From contig CALFSF010000044.1 of assembly GCA_937917025.1 (NCBI GenBank), forward strand, positions 1-9,537: DNA of 9,537 nucleotides, written 5' to 3'. This DNA is from an uncultured Paraburkholderia sp. GTDB taxonomy: Bacteria > Pseudomonadota > Gammaproteobacteria > Burkholderiales > Burkholderiaceae. The translations under genes and the position numbers were made by a program. Below, in pieces: positions 5,809-9,537 of this stretch. Each line of letters begins with the position of its first letter. Position 1 is the first letter of the stretch. Under the pieces are notes generated by a model that saw only the letters and a list, made by a program, of their open reading frames with translations, was not told where the DNA came from and ran no database searches.

Positions 5809-6701
5809 AGGTTCTGCAGGTCGATCAGGATCTGGCGCGTCGCGAGCGGCGTGCCGGCAAGGTAGGTATTGAGCAGGAAGCGCATCAGTGTCCTGCTCTG
5901 CGAGATTGTCTGAGGACGATGGTAATCGTCCTGCTCCATGTCGAGCAATGTCTGTCCGGCAATCACCGGCCATTGCGCGGGAAGCTCACCGGACGCTTCA
6001 CGCACGCCGCGCTCCGGATCGAACACATAGCGTCCGTCCGCCACGACCGCGCGACGCGTGACGGTACGATCGAGCGCCATCGCGTAGCCAGTTTCCCGCA
6101 GCAGCACGCGCTCGAACGAACGCAGCACCTGCACGGGCGGCTCGTCATGCGCGAGACGCATCATCGTGACGACGTAGTGATGGAACAACTGCGGATGCGG
6201 ATCCTCGCGCGCGCAGAATTTGACGAGCAGCTCGTTCACGTAGAAGCCGCACAGGAGCGCGTCGCCCGCGAGCGGCAGCATGCCGCCGACCCACTCCGCG
6301 CCGGTCAGCGTGCGCACTTCCGACTTGCCGGACCATGACAGCGCGAGCGGCTGAAACGTCTGCAGGACGCCGCGCAACGCCGAATGCGGGCGCTTCGCGC
6401 CCTTCGCGACAAGCGCGAGACGGCCGTGATCGCGCGACAGCACGTCGATGATCAGGCTGGTTTCGCGATACGGATAGCTATGGAGGACAAACGCGGGCTG
6501 TTCGGCGACCCGGTAATCGGACGCCGACGCGCGCGAGGAAGGACGGCGCGCGGGCGCCTTGCGCGCGTCGCCTTCGCCACCGCTTTTCGCGGAAGAGGAT
6601 TTGCGGGCCCGGGAAGGCGCTGGCGCCGGCACGGCCGGTTCGCCGTCGTCGTCCGGATCGGCGCCGGGTTGCAACGTCACCCAGGCGTCATTCGTACCCA
6701 T
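5805..6701 (-). CDS. recO: DNA repair protein RecO with N-terminal extension
   Basis: RecO works with RecF and RecR to load RecA on SSB-coated single-stranded DNA and anneals complementary strands. The 298-residue product has a canonical core from about residue 68 (PAFVLHSYPYRETSLIIDV, the start of the OB fold, then HGRLALVAKGAKR) and a helical C-terminal domain ending LLNTYLAGTPLATRQILIDL. No four-cysteine zinc motif is seen, as is common for RecO of this lineage. About 65 residues precede the core; they are Ala, Ser, Pro and Arg rich and look disordered. The ATG at 6701 lies inside the era 3' end, a 14-bp overlap, with no strong ribosome binding site. A later non-ATG start is possible, so the extension is less certain than the core. 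Confidence 0.93.
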   Translation of the reverse strand: MGTNDAWVTLQPGADPDDDGEPAVPAPAPSRARKSSSAKSGGEGDARKAPARRPSSRASASDYRVAEQPAFVLHSYPYRETSLIIDVLSRDHGRLALVAKGAKRPHSALRGVLQTFQPLALSWSGKSEVRTLTGAEWVGGMLPLAGDALLCGFYVNELLVKFCAREDPHPQLFHHYVVTMMRLAHDEPPVQVLRSFERVLLRETGYAMALDRTVTRRAVVADGRYVFDPERGVREASGELPAQWPVIAGQTLLDMEQDDYHRPQTISQSRTLMRFLLNTYLAGTPLATRQILIDLQNL

Positions 6702-7587
6702 AGGCGCGAAGTCCGGCTTCGTTGTCGGCCCAGCCGCTCTTCACCTTGATGAAGGTTTCGAGGTACACGGGGCCGTCGAACAGCTTTTCCATGTCGAGGC
6801 GCGCTTCGGTGCTGATCTGCTTCAGCTTCGCGCCCTTCTGGCCGATGATCATCGCCTTGTGCGTGTCGCGCTCGACCATGATCGTCGCGAAAATACGGCG
6901 CAGGCGCCCTTCCGTCTCGAACTTGTCGATCAGCACGGTGCTCGTGTACGGCAGTTCGTCGCCCGTCCAGCGGAACACTTTTTCGCGCAGGATTTCCGCG
7001 GCAAGAAAACGCTCGCTGCGATCCGTCAGGTCGTCTTCGCCATAGATTGGCGAGCCTTCCGGCAGGAACGGCTTCACCGTCGCCATCAGGCGCTTGATGT
7101 CGTCGGGATTCTTCGCCGACAGCGGCACGATCTCGTTGAACTGGCGCAGCGCGCTCACCTGCTGCATGAAGGGAAACAGGCTGTCCTTGTCGGACACGCG
7201 GTCGAGCTTGTTCGCGATCAGCAGCGTGGGCACCGACGGCGGGATCAGATCGAGCACCTTCTGGTCGTCCGGGCCGAAACGGCCGGCTTCGATCACGAAC
7301 AGGATCGCGTCGACCGCGGTAAGCGTCGAGGTGACCGCACGATTGAGCGAGCGGTTCAGCGCGCCGCTGTGCTTCGTCTGAAAACCCGGCGTGTCGACGA
7401 AGATGTACTGCGCGTCTTCGAGCGTGTGAATGCCGGTGATGCGATGGCGCGTGGTCTGCGCCTTGCGCGACGTGATGCTGACTTTCTGGCCGACAAGCGC
7501 GTTCATCAGCGTCGATTTGCCGACGTTCGGGCGGCCGACGATCGCGACCATGCCGCAGCGAAAACCAGGGGGAGTGGGAGCGTTCAT
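6688..7587 (-). CDS. era: GTPase Era
   Basis: Era is an essential Ras-like GTPase that binds 16S rRNA near its 3' end and assists 30S subunit maturation. The 299-residue product has G1 GRPNVGKS (18-25), a switch/G2 region with TTRHRITGI, G3 DTPG (65-68), G4 NKLD (126-129) and G5 SAK (157-159). A C-terminal KH domain follows with GQKG (249-252) in MIIGQKGAKLKQI. The length and the C-terminal end FIKVKSGWADNE match the family. It follows rnc after a 66-bp gap that shows no clear Shine-Dalgarno sequence, and its end overlaps recO. The rnc-era-recO order is the classic proteobacterial arrangement. Confidence 0.98.
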   Translation of the reverse strand: MNAPTPPGFRCGMVAIVGRPNVGKSTLMNALVGQKVSITSRKAQTTRHRITGIHTLEDAQYIFVDTPGFQTKHSGALNRSLNRAVTSTLTAVDAILFVIEAGRFGPDDQKVLDLIPPSVPTLLIANKLDRVSDKDSLFPFMQQVSALRQFNEIVPLSAKNPDDIKRLMATVKPFLPEGSPIYGEDDLTDRSERFLAAEILREKVFRWTGDELPYTSTVLIDKFETEGRLRRIFATIMVERDTHKAMIIGQKGAKLKQISTEARLDMEKLFDGPVYLETFIKVKSGWADNEAGLRAYGYE

Positions 7588-7653
7588 ATTCGGGTTACGG
7601 CAGGTTCGGGTGGACGCGCGGCCGGGTACGACCCGTGCGGCGCGCTGGATGCA

Positions 7654-8829
7654 TCAATGGCCGGCGTCGGCGGCGCGCGTTTGTACCGCGCCTGCTACAC
7701 CGGGGTCGAGTTCGACTTCGTCCAGTGCGCCGGCAGCGCCCGGCGCCGGTTCGCGGCTGTGAAGGGTGAGCTTGTCGGCGGCGGGACGGCTGGCGTCGGC
7801 TTTGTCCGCTTTATCGGATTTGTCGGCAGCTTTATCGGCGGCTTTTTCGCTGCGATCGACTTTGTCCTGCGACGGCGGCTGCGCGTGCTCGCTGTATTCG
7901 ACGTGAGCGGCGCGAATCACGGCTAGCGGCAGCGAGGCTGGCGCACTCGCAGGTTCGTTCGCGGCGGGAGCGCCGTCTGCTACGGCCTGCGCCGCTCGCG
8001 CTTCACCACGCCCGGCGCGCTCCGACGACTTTCGATGATCCGGCGATCGCAAGTCCAGCGCGGTCTGCACGCCCGCAACGCCCGGCACGATCTCCGGCTC
8101 GGCGCGCTTCGCGGCGCGGGCACCCTTCGAGCGCTTCGGCTTCGTGACCAGCGCGGGCGCGGCCGCCATGACTTCGTCGAGCGCCTTCTTGGCTGCGGCC
8201 TGCTCGGCCGCGCGACGGCTGGCGCCCGAGCCGGACACCTTCACGTCCAGCTTCGGCACCGTGCATTCGACTTCGAACTGCTGATTGTGCGCCGCACCAT
8301 GCGTCGCGACGACGGTATAGGTCGGCAACGCAATCTTGTGACCCTGCAGGTATTCCTGAAGCAGCGTTTTAGCATCCTTGCCGAGCGTGCGCGGATCGAT
8401 ATGGTCGAGAATCGGCACGTACAGACGCTTGATGACGGTTTGCGCGGCGTCGAAGCCACCGTCGAGGAAAACCGCGCCCAGCACGGCTTCCAGCGTATCC
8501 GCCAGAATCGACGGGCGACGGAAACCGCCGCTGCGCAACTCGCCCTCGCCGAGACGCAAGCCTTCGGAAATATTCAGGGCCTGAGCAATTTCATACAGCG
8601 ACTGCTGCTTGACCAGATTGGCACGGACGCGCGACAGATCGCCTTCGTCCAGTTTGCCGAAACGTTGGAACAATAGCGCAGCCACCGCGCAGTTCAGAAC
8701 AGAGTCGCCGAGAAACTCGAGCCGTTCATTATGCGTAGCACTGTGACTGCGGTGAGTTAAAGCCTGGCGCAGCAATTCCGCATTGCGAAATTCGTAGCGC
8801 AAACGGCTTTCCAACGGAGATAGGGGCAT
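7654..8829 (-). CDS. rnc: Ribonuclease III with long low-complexity C-terminal tail
   Basis: RNase III cleaves double-stranded RNA in rRNA precursors, structured mRNAs and sRNA-target pairs. The catalytic domain (about 1-145) has the signature HNERLEFLGDSVL (33-45) and acidic residues E38, D42, D111 and E114. The dsRNA-binding domain (about 152-222) ends with the conserved GASRRAAEQAAAKKAL helix. Residues from about 228 to 391 form a tail absent from most RNase III proteins (E. coli has 226 residues). The tail is rich in Ala, Lys, Asp, Ser and Pro, contains the repetitive stretch KAADKAADKSDKADKAD (329-345) and looks disordered. The ATG at 8829 gives the family start MPLSPLESRLRYEF; no Shine-Dalgarno sequence precedes it. 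It is the first gene after the lepB gap and probably heads the downstream transcript. Confidence 0.97.
   Translation of the reverse strand: MPLSPLESRLRYEFRNAELLRQALTHRSHSATHNERLEFLGDSVLNCAVAALLFQRFGKLDEGDLSRVRANLVKQQSLYEIAQALNISEGLRLGEGELRSGGFRRPSILADTLEAVLGAVFLDGGFDAAQTVIKRLYVPILDHIDPRTLGKDAKTLLQEYLQGHKIALPTYTVVATHGAAHNQQFEVECTVPKLDVKVSGSGASRRAAEQAAAKKALDEVMAAAPALVTKPKRSKGARAAKRAEPEIVPGVAGVQTALDLRSPDHRKSSERAGRGEARAAQAVADGAPAANEPASAPASLPLAVIRAAHVEYSEHAQPPSQDKVDRSEKAADKAADKSDKADKADASRPAADKLTLHSREPAPGAAGALDEVELDPGVAGAVQTRAADAGH
7795..7845 (-). repeat. short AADK-type tandem repeat in the RNase III tail
   Basis: The encoded segment KAADKAADKSDKADKAD is built from 3-4 residue units, seen in the DNA as repeated TTTATCGGC / TTTGTCGGC blocks on the plus strand. 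Such repeats change copy number easily, so length variation between strains would be expected. Confidence 0.6.
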
Positions 8830-8835
8830 GTGCAG

Positions 8836-8841
8836 AGTATA
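8836..8841 (-). promoter_or_regulatory. -10-like box TATACT directly before rnc
   Basis: On the minus strand TATACT ends 6 bases before the rnc ATG. A sigma-70 start from this box would fall at or within a base or two of the ATG, which would make a leaderless rnc mRNA. The sequence 17 bp upstream, TTCGCC, is a poor -35. There is no ribosome binding site before the ATG, which agrees with, but does not prove, leaderless initiation. Confidence 0.35.
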
Positions 8842-8900
8842 ACGCGGGCGCCTGCCCCGGCGAAGACGCGGGACGGCCGACGAAAAAGCGTGGTGAAGCG

Positions 8901-8928
8901 ACGTTACCGCACGTTCTTAAAGTAACGT
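8901..8928 (-). other. inverted repeat ACGTTAC/GTAACGT upstream of rnc
   Basis: ACGTTAC (8901-8907) and GTAACGT (8922-8928) are perfect complements separated by 14 bases. In RNA they form a 7-bp stem in the rnc upstream region; as DNA they could be a protein site. No T tract follows. Confidence 0.4.
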
Positions 8929-8933
8929 GCCAA

Positions 8934-8958
8934 CACGCCGCGCGTTGTGCGCGGCGTG
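8934..8958 (-). other. strong GC hairpin after lepB
   Basis: CACGCCGCGC (8934-8943) and GCGCGGCGTG (8949-8958) form a perfect 10-bp stem with a 5-nt loop, 24 bp beyond the lepB stop. The following minus-strand bases TTGGCACG give no U tract, so it is at best a weak terminator. It may be a 3' stabiliser for lepB or, with the next hairpin, a target of RNase III. Confidence 0.55.
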
Positions 8959-8982
8959 CGATGCGGCTCTGTTGCCGCGCGG

Positions 8983-9537
8983 TCAGTTGAAGGAACCGAT
9001 GCGCTTGAGACTGCTGAAGTTCATCCAGACGAAGAACGCGCGACCGACGATGTTCTTGTCCGGCGCGAAACCCCAGTAGCGGCTGTCCGCACTGTTGTCG
9101 CGGTTGTCGCCCATCATGAAATAGTTGCCCGGCGGCACCGTGCAGATCACGCCCTGCGCGTTATACGTGCAGTTGTCGCGATACGGATAGTCTTCCGCGC
9201 CGACGATGAACGGCGGAACCGCCGGATTGTTCAGGATCGCGTTCTTGCGTCCGCCGAGATCTTCCTCGAACTGCTTCGCGTAGCCAATGCGCTCTTCGTC
9301 GAAGTAATCCGGCAGCGCCGTTTCCGGCACCGGCTTGCCGTTGATCGTGAGCTTCTTGTCCTGATATGCGACGACGTCGCCCGGCAAGCCGATCACCCGT
9401 TTGCTGTAGTCGACCCACTCGACTCTAGGATAGCGAAACACGACGACGTCGCCGCGTTCAAGCCGACCGCCCTGCGTGATCTTCGGGTTCGTGATCGGCA
9501 GACGGAGACCGCAGTCGTACTTGTTGACGAGGATGAA
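8983..9537 (-). CDS. lepB: Signal peptidase I (3' part only, start outside window)
   Basis: Signal peptidase I is an inner-membrane serine protease that removes signal peptides from exported proteins. The frame is open to the window edge and shows 184 residues of the C-terminal periplasmic domain. It begins FILVNKYDCGLRLPI, then RGDVVVFRYP, then YSKRVIGLPGD, whose lysine (codon 9400-9402) is the general base. The box GDNRDNSADSRYWGFAP and the end NIVGRAFFVW are also present. The catalytic serine and the N-terminal membrane segments lie outside the window. The GTG at 9441 is internal, because conserved residues continue upstream of it. lepB directly upstream of rnc is a conserved proteobacterial order. 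Confidence 0.97.
   Translation of the reverse strand, partial: FILVNKYDCGLRLPITNPKITQGGRLERGDVVVFRYPRVEWVDYSKRVIGLPGDVVAYQDKKLTINGKPVPETALPDYFDEERIGYAKQFEEDLGGRKNAILNNPAVPPFIVGAEDYPYRDNCTYNAQGVICTVPPGNYFMMGDNRDNSADSRYWGFAPDKNIVGRAFFVWMNFSSLKRIGSFN

Larger units (their letters stand above)
8830..8982 (-). other. lepB-rnc intergenic region
   Basis: This 153-bp gap on the minus-strand cluster has no credible reading frame. It contains the hairpins at 8934-8958 and 8901-8928 and a -10-like box next to the rnc start codon. Neither hairpin is followed by a good T tract, so lepB and rnc may still be partly cotranscribed. Confidence 0.6.

Noticed and set aside
5011..5865. 284-codon plus-strand open frame opposite pdxJ
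   Set aside because: It is an antisense shadow of a pdxJ gene with all active-site motifs intact.
6559..7926. 455-codon plus-strand open frame opposite recO, era and rnc
   Set aside because: It is antisense to three conserved genes and has no recognisable domain; the glycine/phenylalanine-rich end is the complement of the RNase III tail repeats.
8913..8933. TTGGCACG on the minus strand as a sigma-54 -24 element before rnc
   Set aside because: Ten bases after the GG there is TA, not GC, so the -12 half is missing.
1..9537. Mobile elements, CRISPR, phage genes, tRNA or rRNA
   Set aside because: No transposase, integrase, direct-repeat array, cloverleaf or rRNA sequence was recognised on either strand; gene order is that of a conserved core chromosome.

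Overview
The window looks like a chromosomal core segment of a Burkholderiales betaproteobacterium, most likely Burkholderia, Paraburkholderia or Caballeronia. This rests on the high G+C with strong third-position bias, an EarP/EF-P pair with arginine at EF-P position 32, and the gene order lepB-rnc-era-recO-pdxJ-acpS-nagZ with long low-complexity tails on RNase III and RecO. The assignment comes from recognised protein families and gene order, not from a database search.

Left part, plus strand: the 3' half of earP (EF-P arginine rhamnosyltransferase), a 223-bp leader with a GGGTA-rich hairpin, then efp, which ends at a strong intrinsic terminator (1448-1479). EarP modifies EF-P, and modified EF-P relieves ribosome stalling at polyproline.

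Middle part, plus strand (about 1500-3401): a small CsbD-family stress protein gene, then a NtrC-type response regulator (receiver, sigma-54 AAA+, Fis-type HTH). The region before csbD reads as a complete sigma-54 promoter: two copies of a 12-bp motif exactly 21 bp apart, a 13/13 match to the IHF consensus, and a -24/-12 element TGGCACG-N4-CTGCTT. A perfect 15-bp copy of the first upstream motif recurs in inverted orientation just before the regulator gene. The regulator carries DAFSGA in place of the canonical GAFTGA loop that contacts sigma-54. I infer a self-contained regulator-csbD circuit with autoregulation. This is the most interesting part of the window.

Right part, minus strand: lepB (3' part only), then rnc, era, recO, pdxJ, acpS and nagZ, running leftward with gaps of at most about 150 bp and two overlaps (era/recO 14 bp, recO/pdxJ ATGA). 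The cluster joins protein export, dsRNA processing, ribosome assembly, recombination repair, pyridoxal phosphate synthesis, acyl-carrier-protein activation and peptidoglycan recycling. It ends at a long bidirectional terminator (3431-3475) shared with the convergent regulator gene. The lepB-rnc gap holds two hairpins and a TATACT box directly against the rnc start codon.

No tRNA, rRNA, CRISPR array, insertion sequence or phage gene was seen. Apart from the possible novelty of the csbD/regulator circuit, this is an ordinary conserved chromosomal region.
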